DNA from: G963677085 sp963677085
GTDB taxonomy: Bacteria; Planctomycetota; Planctomycetia; Pirellulales; Thermoguttaceae
Length of the DNA stretch: 64,000 bases
NCBI GenBank assembly: GCA_963677085.2
Contig: CAXXFH010000004.1
Span: 992,001-1,056,000, forward strand
Reading direction: 5' to 3'
A program made the translations under genes and the position numbers. Below the pieces are notes generated by a model. That model saw nothing but the letters and a program-made list of their open reading frames with translations, ran no database searches and was not told the DNA's origin. The stretch's first letter is position 1; each line of letters starts with the position of its first letter. Positions 44,427-53,582 of the stretch are shown here, piece after piece.

Positions 44427-45422
44427 TCATTCGGACGTGCTAGCGTCGATTATCTCGCCATCTTTGCGGTTGCCGAGGTAACTATAAACCACCGAGTCAA
44501 TCGTGTAACTAATCGTATGGACCGAGCCGTCGCAGAAGACCGTGTTGAATCCGCCGGCGTGCGCACTGCCGAAACAGAATGAACAGGCGTAGCCAGCTTG
44601 GTCCTGTCGTGGCGGGTAATTCGGATGCGTCCAACGCAGCACGTCGTTGCCGTGGCCGATGTACATGTTTTCGTTGTCGCCCCCGTCGGCACCAGTCAGG
44701 TAGTTCTCGGGGTTGAGGTACTTTTCTCCCAGCAACAGCGTGTTGCTTGTGCCGTCGCTTACCTGGGCCATCGTCGTTTTGCTGCGCATAAATACGATGC
44801 CGTTGTAACTGGAACTCGGCAGCCATCGATCGTACGTCGGTACTTCGCTTAAGGTGGTGGGTCCATCGCAATCCCAGGCGTTCAAAGTGCCCGCGTTGGC
44901 GGCATAGTCGGTTCGCGAACGCCCGGTGTCCGAGGAGGAGTTGACGCTGCCGGCATTGTATGCCACCAACGTCCCGCGATTATTTGTGTATGTCGCCGAC
45001 GACCGTCGACTTGGGCAATTCAAAAATGTCAGCGGTGTTTGAACCAGCGTCCGGACGGCTGCCTTCTTGCCGCTGTCGTCACTTCCCGCCCCCAGATCGT
45101 GCAACGCCTGCTGTTCGAGAAACGGCAGAACATTGTAGACCCAACCGCCAGGTTGGTCCTCGTCGAAACCGCGATCAGGATCGCCCACCCACAAGCAGCC
45201 CCAGCCGCCGGTCGGAAAGAAACCTTGAGTACCTTCATGCGTAAGGCAAGCCAAACCGAGTTGTTTCAGGTTATTGCTACACTGCAGACGTCTAGCCGTT
45301 TCGCGTGCCGACTGCACAGCCGGAAGCAAAAGGGCAATGAGAATCCCAATGATTGCGATGACAACTAAAAGTTCTACCAGTGTGAAGCCACGACGGCATT
45401 TGTGTTTTCGACAACGCATCAT
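44427..45422 (-). CDS. DUF1559 pilin-like protein
   Basis: 331 aa; leader MMRCRKHKCRRG then FTLVELLVVIAIIGIL with the prepilin cleavage Gly, followed by ALLLPAVQSARETARRLQC. The body has FFPTGGWGCLWVGDPDRGFDEDQPGGW, FLNCPSRR and the terminal CFGSAHAGGFNTVFCDGSVHTISY. A CAGGTGA ribosome site lies upstream; the second Met (45419) may serve equally. It sits between a PEP-CTERM gene and the GH106 gene on the same strand, as the DUF1559 gene of the 35-40 kb cassette sits between PEP-CTERM and DapA-like genes. Confidence 0.95.
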   Translation of the reverse strand: MMRCRKHKCRRGFTLVELLVVIAIIGILIALLLPAVQSARETARRLQCSNNLKQLGLACLTHEGTQGFFPTGGWGCLWVGDPDRGFDEDQPGGWVYNVLPFLEQQALHDLGAGSDDSGKKAAVRTLVQTPLTFLNCPSRRSSATYTNNRGTLVAYNAGSVNSSSDTGRSRTDYAANAGTLNAWDCDGPTTLSEVPTYDRWLPSSSYNGIVFMRSKTTMAQVSDGTSNTLLLGEKYLNPENYLTGADGGDNENMYIGHGNDVLRWTHPNYPPRQDQAGYACSFCFGSAHAGGFNTVFCDGSVHTISYTIDSVVYSYLGNRKDGEIIDASTSE

Positions 45423-45599
45423 TCACCTGCATCTTATCGATAGTGGCTTGTACACCAATTGGCCGACAACCGTCACTCGCCCATTGGGATGCGACGCCTA
45501 TCAGACAGCGTCATCGGTTGGTAAAAAACCCACGCGCGCAGCGCGATACCACCTGCACCGAGGGTACATAGGTCGCTCGACATGACTTGACGTAACGGA

Positions 45600-46343
45600 C
45601 TACCTGCGATTCCGCCGGGCAAAAGCCAACAGGCAAATAACGCCAAGTGCTGAGAGAGAAATCATGCTGGTGGGTTCCGGAACGGCAGTGGCCGTGATCT
45701 GTACCTCGGCAAGGCCCATGCGGCCCGACGCAGGCCCCGTCGACGTGTTGGATCCCCAATTGCTGTTGATAACAAGCGCGAGGTATCGAGCACTGTTTAT
45801 GCTCGACAGATCGATTTTGGTGTCGACCGGCGTGTTGTTGCCAACAGCTTGAGAGATGTCGAGATTGGTCAAATGCGTCCAACCTTCCGCAGTTGAGAAA
45901 TCGAAGCCGGTGTTGGTACCAGGAATATCGGCCGGCGACGTGCTGAAATAGACGTCGACGTTCTTCGATCCACGGATTGAACCTCCGCTGCGGGCATTCC
46001 ATACCCACGCTTCATCAAGGTTCGAATACGTCGAGCCGAGATCCATCAAAAACCAATTGCGATTCGATCCGTCGGTCATGTATTGCGCGCCTGCCTGCCA
46101 ATCGTTTTCCCATGCCTCATCGTGGACATACTGTCCAGCGAAGCTTCCACTCGCGGCCAATGCCAAACCTCTACCATCAGCCGCAGCCAAGGGCGAACCG
46201 TTGCCCGGGTTAGGATGGTCGGCGTAGGCTCCCGCGTTGGCAGTAACGCCGGTAATCGCATGGGCGATCATCTCACCGCGAACCATATTGCTGAATCCCA
46301 GCAGCACGACACACGCAACCATTACACTCGGCAGCTTTTTCAT
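45600..46343 (-). CDS. PEP-CTERM surface protein with discoidin-like domain
   Basis: 247 aa. The signal peptide (1-23) is followed by a jelly-roll-type domain (GRGLALAASGSFAGQYVHDEAWENDW; NRNWFLMDLGSTYSNLDEAWVWNAR; GRMGLAEVQITATA) that resembles F5/8 type C or NPCBM-like carbohydrate-binding modules. The tail is VPEPTSMISLSALGVICLLAFARRNRR. It is downstream of the second sigma-FecR pair and upstream of the DUF1559 gene, and probably displays a binding domain on the surface. Confidence 0.92.
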   Translation of the reverse strand: MKKLPSVMVACVVLLGFSNMVRGEMIAHAITGVTANAGAYADHPNPGNGSPLAAADGRGLALAASGSFAGQYVHDEAWENDWQAGAQYMTDGSNRNWFLMDLGSTYSNLDEAWVWNARSGGSIRGSKNVDVYFSTSPADIPGTNTGFDFSTAEGWTHLTNLDISQAVGNNTPVDTKIDLSSINSARYLALVINSNWGSNTSTGPASGRMGLAEVQITATAVPEPTSMISLSALGVICLLAFARRNRR

Positions 46344-46520
46344 AACGTGGTACTCCTTATGTTGAACGAACTAAACGATGGAATTCCAATTTCAACAGTA
46401 TTGCAGCCGTCTAGGGCTCATCAGGCTTCCTCTGTTTTCATCTCCTGATTGGATCCCTCGACGTCTGTTGCCATATCCTGTTTCCTCGTGACATCGACTT
46501 GCCATTGCATACAGGACGAT

Positions 46521-48242
46521 CTATTGGATTGAGTGTGCCTCCAACACCGGATCACCAAACACGACCCAATCGCCCCCCCAGCCGTCGCCGCCATCGGTCG
46601 CAACAAGCGTCAGGAACCGATCGCCAGGCTGGAGTGGCACATCAATCCGCATGGCACCGTTACCGTTACTCATGCGTACAGCTTTCCAGCGCAGTTGCCC
46701 GTCAACCAGGACCCAGAGATCTGCAGACGTGGCGAACACCTTGCCCGCTGTCGCCCGAAATCGCGTGAGCCGCAACGCATGGGCATTGCAGATCGCCGAT
46801 AAATCGAAGGTAATACCCGCGTTGGCGTGCAAGCCCAATACACCACGGCGTTGAGGCATGAAACGATCGAACTGGCTGGCTGCATTGGCGCAGTAGATCC
46901 AGTAGGCATCGCTCGCGTTACGATATTCAGGTGGACTGGTTGTCCCGCGGGCCCAGATGGGGCCTAACGAGACACCATCCGTCTTGGGAAAGTCCGCAAA
47001 CCGATGTCCGGCGGAATCGACCTGTACCGGACCTTGCCGTCCGTCAGGCTGGAATATGCCGTCGACCATTTTGTACGTCGTGCGGTGATACATCCCGTCG
47101 CTGGGCTGTCTGGCAGGTGTGAATTGGGTTTCCTCCAACCCCAAAGTTGGGTCGAGTCCCTGATCGCGGTTCTGGCCCATGCCGTCACCGCCGGCTACAA
47201 TGTCGAGCAAATCGACTAACTTCGACGGCGAGGACAACTGCCGCTTGAACAACAGCGGGTCGACCGGAACCCGGCGCAACAAGAGATTGGCTCCGTCGTC
47301 GCCTGCAATACTCTCGACACAGGCCCCTTCGTTTTCGTGCAAAACACACGAGGAAACCGCTTCTTTTCCTGTGTGAGACACTGCCTTCACGTCAACCGTT
47401 CCGCGAAACACGTACGACGTAGTCACGCCTTCTTCATTCACCTCAACACCGAATTCCGTACCCAGGTCGGTCACCACGGCATTGGGAGTTTTGACAGTGA
47501 ATAGTGAAGCATGGGGAGTCGATGGTGAAGCTTTGGTACTCGCCGCACTGGTATCAATCTTGGCCGTCAGCTTACCCAACGACAGATACCCACCGTTGGC
47601 CGATTCCACCACGTAAGAAATCGGGCCTTGAAGAATGACTTTGGCGCCCGAGTTGTACGTGATCTCTAATAACCCGAACCGGAGCTCGTATTTGCGTCCT
47701 AGGGGAACGTCGACGGAGTCGCCAGCCGTAGTGTTCGTGTCAGTCCATTCGCAATTGACCATACCGGTAACCCGACCGACGCAGTTCTTCTGTCGTTCGA
47801 ACGCTGCCCTGTCGCCCGGTACCGCTGCCAAGTGCTCGGCGACAGGCGATACGGGTATGAAGGAATAAAGCACTAACCCGATCGCGTAGATCACCGAGGT
47901 AATAAGAAACACCGCCGGCCAACCGGAAGCAAAATAAGACACCGTTCCGCGCCAAAGATTACTCCAAACCTCAGGAGAAAAATGATAGGCGCGATTCTGC
48001 GGCTCTCGATTGAAACTCTCGGCTGCCCCCGTTGCTTCATCCGGTGTGGATTCAAGCACAACTGGCAGTAGCATCGAGACATCCATGTACTTGGCATACA
48101 ACCGGCAGGCATCGTCGCTCTCGCGCAGGAGGTCTTCAAAGGCCGTCCATTGGTCGTCCGTCAAGTCGTTGCTCTCAGCGGCGACGATGAAACCGTGGAC
48201 GATCTCAAACAGATCTCTTTCCGGCAGTTGAACGTTACTCAT
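46521..48242 (-). CDS. FecR-domain membrane sensor with NPCBM-type end
   Basis: 573 aa from ATG 48242, overlapping the sigma stop as ATGA. The N-terminal helical part (LFEIVHGFIVAAESNDLTDDQWTAFEDLL) is followed by a membrane span (about 106-130) and FecR core (GRKYELRFGLLEITYNSGAKVILQGPISY; NAVVTDLGTEFGVEVNEEG). A C-terminal carbohydrate-binding-like domain (GVLGLHANAGITFDLSAICNAHALRLTRF; LQPGDRFLTLVATDGGDGWGGDWVVFGDP) is of NPCBM type. The layout matches the other FecR protein but the end domain differs, which fits a different ligand. The gene continues into the PEP-CTERM and DUF1559 genes on the same strand. Confidence 0.93.
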   Translation of the reverse strand: MSNVQLPERDLFEIVHGFIVAAESNDLTDDQWTAFEDLLRESDDACRLYAKYMDVSMLLPVVLESTPDEATGAAESFNREPQNRAYHFSPEVWSNLWRGTVSYFASGWPAVFLITSVIYAIGLVLYSFIPVSPVAEHLAAVPGDRAAFERQKNCVGRVTGMVNCEWTDTNTTAGDSVDVPLGRKYELRFGLLEITYNSGAKVILQGPISYVVESANGGYLSLGKLTAKIDTSAASTKASPSTPHASLFTVKTPNAVVTDLGTEFGVEVNEEGVTTSYVFRGTVDVKAVSHTGKEAVSSCVLHENEGACVESIAGDDGANLLLRRVPVDPLLFKRQLSSPSKLVDLLDIVAGGDGMGQNRDQGLDPTLGLEETQFTPARQPSDGMYHRTTYKMVDGIFQPDGRQGPVQVDSAGHRFADFPKTDGVSLGPIWARGTTSPPEYRNASDAYWIYCANAASQFDRFMPQRRGVLGLHANAGITFDLSAICNAHALRLTRFRATAGKVFATSADLWVLVDGQLRWKAVRMSNGNGAMRIDVPLQPGDRFLTLVATDGGDGWGGDWVVFGDPVLEAHSIQ

Positions 48243-48787
48243 CGGCCGCCTCCTTCTTGCATACGTTTCTGGATGCAATCAAAAAGGGACCGGCGAATGC
48301 GAAACAGCCTGACGTAGGCTGCCGAGGGGGTTTGTCCCAGTTCTAAGGCGATGTCCTTGGTCTTGCGACGTTCGACGCAAGAGAGTCTTAACAACCGGCG
48401 GCTGGAGTCACCGAGCCTTTTGACGCACTCCAACAACGCTTGAACGCGATCATCCCAGACGGAAGACGACGCCTCGGGAATGAATTGTGCAATTCTTTCC
48501 AGCACATCGCTGCTGAAACAAACCCGCTGTCGCTGGGATCGCTTGCGATGAGCCTGCACCAGGTAGTTGGCGACGGTAAACGCCCAAGCGGCGAAGTCGG
48601 TGCCGAGTTCGAAACGGTCGAACTGTTCCCACAACCGAAGCTTCGTCGTTTGTAGAACGTCTTCCGCGTCTTGCCACACGGGGACAAGAATATGCACGTA
48701 CGCCGCGAGCTTGCGTTCGTTTTCGGCAAGCAAACGCACGAATTCGCGATTGCGCAATTCCCGGTCGTGTTCACTCAACGTTTTCAC
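48239..48787 (-). CDS. ECF sigma factor, Rhodopirellula/Verrucomicrobium type
   Basis: 182 aa from ATG 48787. Region 2: LAAYVHILVPVWQDAEDVLQTTKLRLWEQFDRF; AWAFTVANYLVQAHRKRSQRQRV is the helix with the -10 contacts; region 4: RLLRLSCVERRKTKDIALELGQTPSAAYVRLFRIRRSLFDCI. Its stop overlaps the FecR start. It is a paralog of the factor at 39407 with the same gene order around it, suggesting duplicated cassettes with diverged sensors and outputs. Confidence 0.93.
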   Translation of the reverse strand: MKTLSEHDRELRNREFVRLLAENERKLAAYVHILVPVWQDAEDVLQTTKLRLWEQFDRFELGTDFAAWAFTVANYLVQAHRKRSQRQRVCFSSDVLERIAQFIPEASSSVWDDRVQALLECVKRLGDSSRRLLRLSCVERRKTKDIALELGQTPSAAYVRLFRIRRSLFDCIQKRMQEGGGR

Positions 48788-49218
48788 ATGCAGTACCCGA
48801 CTTTGGCTTCCGTAACGGCACTCATCCTCTGGTAGTTCAGCGGTCGCAAATCATTTCGACACTCGACGTTGTGCCGGTGTTATAGTTCCTGAACACAAGA
48901 AAGCCGGACTATTAGAAACCTTACAACAAAACCCAAAAACTTCGCCGAAACCACCCGACTGGGGTAGGCCTCCAGCCTCGCGGAGTTACGGATGAACCCG
49001 CGGAGAAGATAGGACGAGGTGCCCTACGACTGGCGGCCGTCGGACGAGCCAGCACCGATCTCCGGCAACGAGGCGGCCAGCGCGTTGCGGATCTTCTGGT
49101 CCGAGGGCACGTCGGCAGTTGTTGACGGTCAGTGTTCGGTTTCGACATGCCCCTGGTTTCTTCACCGACACGCACGAAAGATCGTTGGCAGTTTGGCCGA
49201 AAAACTAGATATGGTATC

Positions 49219-49246
49219 TTGACGAAAACTTGATACACGATATAGT
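49219..49246 (+). promoter_or_regulatory. Promoter of nrdD riboswitch transcript
   Basis: TTGACG (49219-49224), 16 nt, TATAGT (49241-49246). It lies just upstream of the riboswitch. Confidence 0.85.
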
Positions 49247-49254
49247 GGTCTTTC

Positions 49255-49455
49255 GTCGGTTCGCTCCCTTGTGGAGCGTCGCAAGAGGGAACCCGGTGCG
49301 AATCCGGGACTGCCCCCGCAGCGGTAAGTAGGAACGACCGCCGTCAACCAAGCACTGGCCCCCGATCGGGGCTGGGAAGCGACGGCCATTAGGAAATCCG
49401 GGCGATGCAGTTCGTCTGCATCGCCCTGCCTGCGAGTCCGAAGACCTGCCGACAC
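49255..49455 (+). promoter_or_regulatory. Cobalamin riboswitch upstream of nrdD
   Basis: The conserved core is plain: GAGGGAACCCGGTGCGAATCC, then CTGCCCCCGCAGCGGTAAG, GCACTGG...CTGGGAAG and GAGTCCGAAGACCTGCC. The CCGGTG/CCGGG hairpin and the B12-box order follow the adenosylcobalamin class. An extra 10-bp stem with 7-nt loop (GGGCGATGCA / TGCATCGCCC) sits before the final conserved segment. It should repress the downstream genes when cobalamin is plentiful. The boundaries are approximate. Confidence 0.95.
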
Positions 49456-49721
49456 GCCGCGTGGTTTCGCGGTGAATCGACTATCGCTTTCGAGGGGAAG
49501 GTATGGTCGGCTCGGTCTTCTGCCGTGCGCCTTGCTTTGGTGCACGGGCGGTTTGTCTGCGCCGCCCCAGCTTCTCGCGTTTTGCCCATCGTAGAGGTGG
49601 TTTCAAAACCCGGTCCTGCGTTCGTGCATCCGCCGAACGAACGGCCTCCACGGTTCTGAAACGGCCTCTTAGGAATCGCGGTATGCGCCGGCGCTGCCGC
49701 AACGAGGAAAGGAGACCAATC
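49456..49721 (+). promoter_or_regulatory. Leader between riboswitch and nrdD
   Basis: 266 bp without a separate gene. A hairpin GCCGCGTGGTTTCGCGG follows the aptamer. ATG 49503, with a GAGGGGAAGG site in front, opens a frame that runs straight into nrdD and would add 73 basic, Cys-containing residues. An inverted repeat (GTTTCAAAACC near 49607, GGTTCTGAAAC near 49651) precedes the nrdD ribosome site AAAGGAG (49709). The switch mechanism (transcription or translation) cannot be decided. Confidence 0.55.
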
Positions 49722-51878
49722 GTGGCAACCGTTACAACTAAAACTCATCCGGTCGGCGAAACGCAATCGCCGCTGGCACTTATCACGCAAATCCGCAAGC
49801 GCGACGGCGGAATAGCCGCCTTCGACGCCTCGAAGATTTCAATGGCTCTAGTAAAGGCCGGGCGAGTGACGGGGGAATTCAATGAAGCGATCGCACGGTC
49901 TTTGACGCTGCGAGTACTTACCGTCGCTCAAATGCTGGCCAGCGACGAGACGCCCTCGGTCGAACAAATCCAGGACGTCGTCGAAGAAGTGCTGCTGAAC
50001 TCACCCTTCAAAAAGACCGCGAAGGCCTACATTCTCTATCGCGACCAACACGCGCGAATCCGCGAGATGATCGACAAGGCCGATCTCGAACTGATCGACA
50101 GCTACCTGGAGTGTCTCGACTGGCGGGTGCGTGAAAACAGCAACATGGCCTACTCGCTTCAGGGGTTAAACAACTATATCTCCAGCGAGGTCAGTAAGAC
50201 CTACTGGTTGAACAAGATTTATACGCAGGAAGTCCGCGAGGCCCATGCCTCGGGCGCCTTGCACCTGCACGACCTGGGCTTGCTGTCGGCCTACTGCGTG
50301 GGCTGGGACTTGCGCGATATACTGGCCTCGGGCTTTCAGGGCGCCTCTGGAAAGGCGGAAAGTCGACCGGCTCGACATTTTCGTGCCGCGCTCGGGCAAA
50401 TCGTCAACTTCTTCTACACCCTGCAAGGCGAAGCGGCCGGCGCTCAGGCCTTTTCCAACATCGACACGCTGCTGGCCCCCTTCATCCGCCGCGACGGACT
50501 CGACTATACCGAAGTGAAACAAGCCTTGCAGGAGTTCGTGTTCAACCTCAACGTGGCCACCCGAGTTGGTTTTCAAACGCCGTTTACCAACGTAACGCTC
50601 GATCTGCAAGCGCCGAGCAACTTGCGAGACGAGGCGGTCGTCATCGGCGGCAAGCTTCAACAGGAAACCTACGGCGAGTTCCAACATGAGATGGACCTCT
50701 TCAATCGGGCTTTTCTGGAAGTGCTCTCCGAAGGCGACGCGAAGGGCCGCGTATTCACGTTCCCCATTCCAACGTACAACATCACGCCCGACTTCGATTG
50801 GGATGCGCCGGGACTGGAAAAACTGTGGGAGGTAACGGCCAAGTACGGCATCCCCTACTTTGCCAACTTCGTGAACTCGGATCTGTCGCCGGAAGACGCC
50901 CGCTCGATGTGTTGCCGTTTGCGTCTCGATCTCCGCTCACTGGAGCATCGCGGCGGTGGCCTGTTTGGAGCCAATCCGTTGACCGGTTCCATCGGCGTGG
51001 TCACGATCAATATGCCGCGACTTGGTCATCTTGCGGAAAACGAGCAGCAGTTCATCGAGCAATTGGACCGGCTCTTGGAGACTGCCCGAACGAGCTTGGA
51101 AACCAAACGCAAGATCCTGGAACGTTTCACCGAGAAAGGACTCTACCCCTACACGAAGTTCTACTTGCGCCACGTAAAAGAACGTTTCGGCGGTTATTGG
51201 TTCAACCATTTCGCCACCGTGGGGTTGGTCGGCATGAACGAGGCCTGCTTGAACCTGCTGGGATGCGACATCGGCTGCGAAGCAGGCCAAGCACTGGCCG
51301 CCCGGGTGCTTGATCATATCCGCCATCGGTTGCAAGAGTTTCAGCAGGAGACGGGCAACCTCTACAACCTGGAGGCCACCCCGGCCGAAGGTACGGCGTA
51401 TCGGCTGGCTCGCTGCGACTGCGAACGTTTTCCGGGAATTCGCACCGCGAACAATTCGGACGTGGCCGACACGGCCGAGCCGTTTTATACCAACTCGACC
51501 CAACTGCCGGTCAACTATTCCGACGACATCTTTAACGTGCTTGACTTGCAGGACGGCCTTCAGTCGCGTTACACGGGCGGCACCGTGCTGCACATGTTTC
51601 TGGGCGAGGCGGCTCCCGATCCGCAAGCCGTGAAGGCCTTTGTGCGGTGCGTGTGCAACGGTTACCGGCTTCCCTACTTCACGCTTACGCCAACCTTTTC
51701 GATTTGCCCCGAACACGGCTACCTGCGGGGTGAGATGCGGAGTTGTCCGGATTGTGGTACCGAAACGGAAATCTACTCGCGCGTGGTGGGATATCTTCGA
51801 CCGGTAGGCCAGTGGAACGCCGGCAAACAGGCGGAGTTCTCTATGCGAAGCACGTACACAATTGGAGAGCCGGGGTGA
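49722..51878 (+). CDS. nrdD: Anaerobic (class III) ribonucleoside-triphosphate reductase
   Basis: The 718-aa enzyme makes deoxynucleotides by glycyl-radical chemistry without oxygen or cobalamin. An N-terminal ATP-cone (IRKRDGGIAAFDASKISMALVKAG) is followed by the catalytic body (HDLGLLSAYCVGWDL, TNVTLDLQAPS, MCCRLRLDL). A C-terminal zinc-type segment (CPEHGYLRGEMRSCPDCG) precedes the radical loop RVVGYL with Gly near 690. GTG 49722 is preceded by AAAGGAG, whereas the longer ATG 49503 frame would add an extension the family lacks. The stop overlaps the nrdG start (GTGA). It is controlled by the cobalamin riboswitch upstream, which implies the cell also uses a B12-dependent reductase. Confidence 0.96.
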   Translation: MATVTTKTHPVGETQSPLALITQIRKRDGGIAAFDASKISMALVKAGRVTGEFNEAIARSLTLRVLTVAQMLASDETPSVEQIQDVVEEVLLNSPFKKTAKAYILYRDQHARIREMIDKADLELIDSYLECLDWRVRENSNMAYSLQGLNNYISSEVSKTYWLNKIYTQEVREAHASGALHLHDLGLLSAYCVGWDLRDILASGFQGASGKAESRPARHFRAALGQIVNFFYTLQGEAAGAQAFSNIDTLLAPFIRRDGLDYTEVKQALQEFVFNLNVATRVGFQTPFTNVTLDLQAPSNLRDEAVVIGGKLQQETYGEFQHEMDLFNRAFLEVLSEGDAKGRVFTFPIPTYNITPDFDWDAPGLEKLWEVTAKYGIPYFANFVNSDLSPEDARSMCCRLRLDLRSLEHRGGGLFGANPLTGSIGVVTINMPRLGHLAENEQQFIEQLDRLLETARTSLETKRKILERFTEKGLYPYTKFYLRHVKERFGGYWFNHFATVGLVGMNEACLNLLGCDIGCEAGQALAARVLDHIRHRLQEFQQETGNLYNLEATPAEGTAYRLARCDCERFPGIRTANNSDVADTAEPFYTNSTQLPVNYSDDIFNVLDLQDGLQSRYTGGTVLHMFLGEAAPDPQAVKAFVRCVCNGYRLPYFTLTPTFSICPEHGYLRGEMRSCPDCGTETEIYSRVVGYLRPVGQWNAGKQAEFSMRSTYTIGEPG

Positions 51879-52489
51879 AAATCGGCGGATTGGTTCCGTT
51901 TAGCTTGAGCGATTACCCGGGCCGTGTGGCAGCGGTGGTGTTCGCGCAAGGATGCAATTTCCGCTGCCCGTTTTGCCACAACGGCCAGTTGATTCCCGCT
52001 AATGTTACCGACAACAACCTATTGACCGAGGAAGCCGTTTGGCGATTGCTTGACAGCCGCCGCGGAGGCCTTCAGGGCGTGGTGGTAAGCGGCGGGGAAC
52101 CGACGTTGCAGGCCACACTGCCCGAGTTTTTGCATCGCATTCGCGTGATGGGCTACGCAATCAAGCTGGACACCAACGGAAGTCGTCCGGCAGTGATTCG
52201 CGAGTTGCTAATCGACGATCTGGTCGATTTCGTGGCCATGGACATCAAGGCACCCTTGGCCGACTACTCGCGGCTGGCCGGCGTTACGGTCGACGTGAAA
52301 GCGATTCGCGAGTCGATCGAATTGATTGCCCAAAGTGGCGTACAACACGAATTCCGCACGACGGTGGTGCGTGCATTGCTTTCGGAAAACGACCAGAGAC
52401 GGATTGTTGAGATGGTTCCCCGGGGATCGGCGCATCGTTTCCAGCCGTTTCGTACAGAGAACGCGTTGGCGCCATGGCTGCGACAATGA
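51875..52489 (+). CDS. nrdG: Anaerobic ribonucleotide reductase activating protein
   Basis: The 204-aa radical-SAM enzyme generates the glycyl radical on NrdD. The 4Fe-4S motif CNFRCPFC is at residues 27-34 (Cys 27, 31, 34), preceded by LSDYPGRVAAVVFAQG. VVSGGEPTLQ is the SAM-binding GGEP motif, and later DLVDFVAMDIKAPLADY supports the family. It starts at GTG 51875, overlapping the nrdD stop by four bases, so translation is coupled. The dcd gene follows 147 bp on. It should act in the cytosol and needs strictly anaerobic conditions. Confidence 0.96.
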   Translation: MKIGGLVPFSLSDYPGRVAAVVFAQGCNFRCPFCHNGQLIPANVTDNNLLTEEAVWRLLDSRRGGLQGVVVSGGEPTLQATLPEFLHRIRVMGYAIKLDTNGSRPAVIRELLIDDLVDFVAMDIKAPLADYSRLAGVTVDVKAIRESIELIAQSGVQHEFRTTVVRALLSENDQRRIVEMVPRGSAHRFQPFRTENALAPWLRQ

Positions 52490-52636
52490 ACTTACGACGA
52501 TTTTAGAACTCGTCCATGAATTATTTGGCGATTTTCCGGGGCGTGCTTCGCAACGCCCCTGCCGTATCACGTGATGGGAGGAAGTTGTTTCTTTACGCGT
52601 TCTTAGACCTACGATAGTCGGCAGGAGGCATATTTC

Positions 52637-53203
52637 GTGAGTATTAAACCTGATTGTTGGATTCGGGCGATGGCCCAAGAACAGGGAATGATCGAACCGT
52701 TTGTCGACGACCTGGTTCGCCAGGTCGATGGCCGGCCAGTGATATCCTACGGCGTTTCTTCCTACGGTTACGACATCCGCGTAGCAGACGAGTTTCGTGT
52801 TTTTACGAATGTCTACGGTTCGGTCGTCGATCCGAAAAACTTCGATCCCAAGGGATTGGTGGAAGTCAACGGTGAAGTTTGCCTGATTCCGCCGAACAGC
52901 TTTGCGTTGGCCGTAAGTGTGGAGACTTTTCGAATCCCCAACAACGTGTTGACGATCTGCGTCGGCAAATCGACGTACGCCCGATGTGGAATCATCGTCA
53001 ACGTCACTCCCTTCGAGCCGGGTTGGCAAGGAAGAGCCGTCCTGGAGATCTCCAACACCACGCCGTTGCCCGCCCGCGTCTACGCCGGCGAAGGTCTCGC
53101 CCAGGTGCTCTTCTTCGAGAGCGACACGCCCTGTGATTGTTCGTATGAGGATCGTTGCGGTAAGTATCAGGGCCAGCAAGGGCTTACCCTGCCCAAAATG
53201 TGA
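52637..53203 (+). CDS. dcd: dCTP deaminase
   Basis: 188 aa from GTG 52637 with GGAGG at 52622. Dcd deaminates dCTP to dUTP on the way to dTTP. The family motifs are present: YGVSSYGYDIRVADEF near residue 38, ALAVSVETFRIPNNVLTICVGKSTYARCGIIVNVTPFEPGWQG near 89-130 with the catalytic Glu shortly after (VLEISNTT), and QVLFFESD near 153. Length is normal. Its position behind nrdD-nrdG joins deoxynucleotide production and thymidylate supply, so it may be on the same B12-controlled transcript. Confidence 0.95.
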   Translation: MSIKPDCWIRAMAQEQGMIEPFVDDLVRQVDGRPVISYGVSSYGYDIRVADEFRVFTNVYGSVVDPKNFDPKGLVEVNGEVCLIPPNSFALAVSVETFRIPNNVLTICVGKSTYARCGIIVNVTPFEPGWQGRAVLEISNTTPLPARVYAGEGLAQVLFFESDTPCDCSYEDRCGKYQGQQGLTLPKM

Positions 53204-53344
53204 GTCCCTCTCTAGGCGTAAACGTAATGTATGCGAGTCTGGCCGCTAAGGTAAAAGTTGTGTAATGCCTGCGGCCCTTTGTTAAAGGTTGGTTTACGAT
53301 GTTGTGTGGACGGGCATTAGGGAAGTTTGCCTGTCGCAATCCCG

Positions 53345-53372
53345 TTGACGGGTCGATCAACGTTGATATAAT
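53345..53372 (+). promoter_or_regulatory. Promoter of metE-set riboswitch transcript
   Basis: TTGACG (53345-53350), 16 nt, perfect TATAAT (53367-53372). Same -35 sequence and spacing as the nrdD promoter. Confidence 0.9.
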
Positions 53373-53383
53373 CGCGATCGATG

Positions 53384-53582
53384 GTTACTGGTGGCTCAAC
53401 TCTTTTGCTTGAGAGTCGGGCAAACAGGGAACACGGTGAGACTCCGTGACGGCCCCGCCGCTGTATGCGTACGTTATGAGGTTGCCACTTCCGAAGGCCA
53501 TTGCTGCTCGTCGGGCGAAGCCGACGCAGCGAGAAGGCTAGGCGGCTTCTAGTTCGCGAGTCAGAAGACCTACCAGTCGCCC
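53384..53582 (+). promoter_or_regulatory. Cobalamin riboswitch upstream of metE set
   Basis: Core segments in order: CAGGGAACACGGTGAGACTCCGTG, ACGGCCCCGCCGCTGT, GTTGCCACT...GAGAAGGC and GAGTCAGAAGACCTACC. It is a second, clearly diverged member of the cobalamin aptamer family (not a duplicate of the nrdD one). It precedes a degenerate adenosyltransferase-like gene, hlyIII and metE. Boundaries approximate. Confidence 0.93.

Noticed and set aside
48921..49238. 105-codon minus-strand frame upstream of the nrdD riboswitch
   Set aside because: Arg/Pro-rich composition, overlaps the nrdD promoter, no motif.
53204..53344. Possible terminator after dcd
   Set aside because: I found no hairpin followed by a T-run; whether transcription from nrdD reads on is not decidable from sequence.
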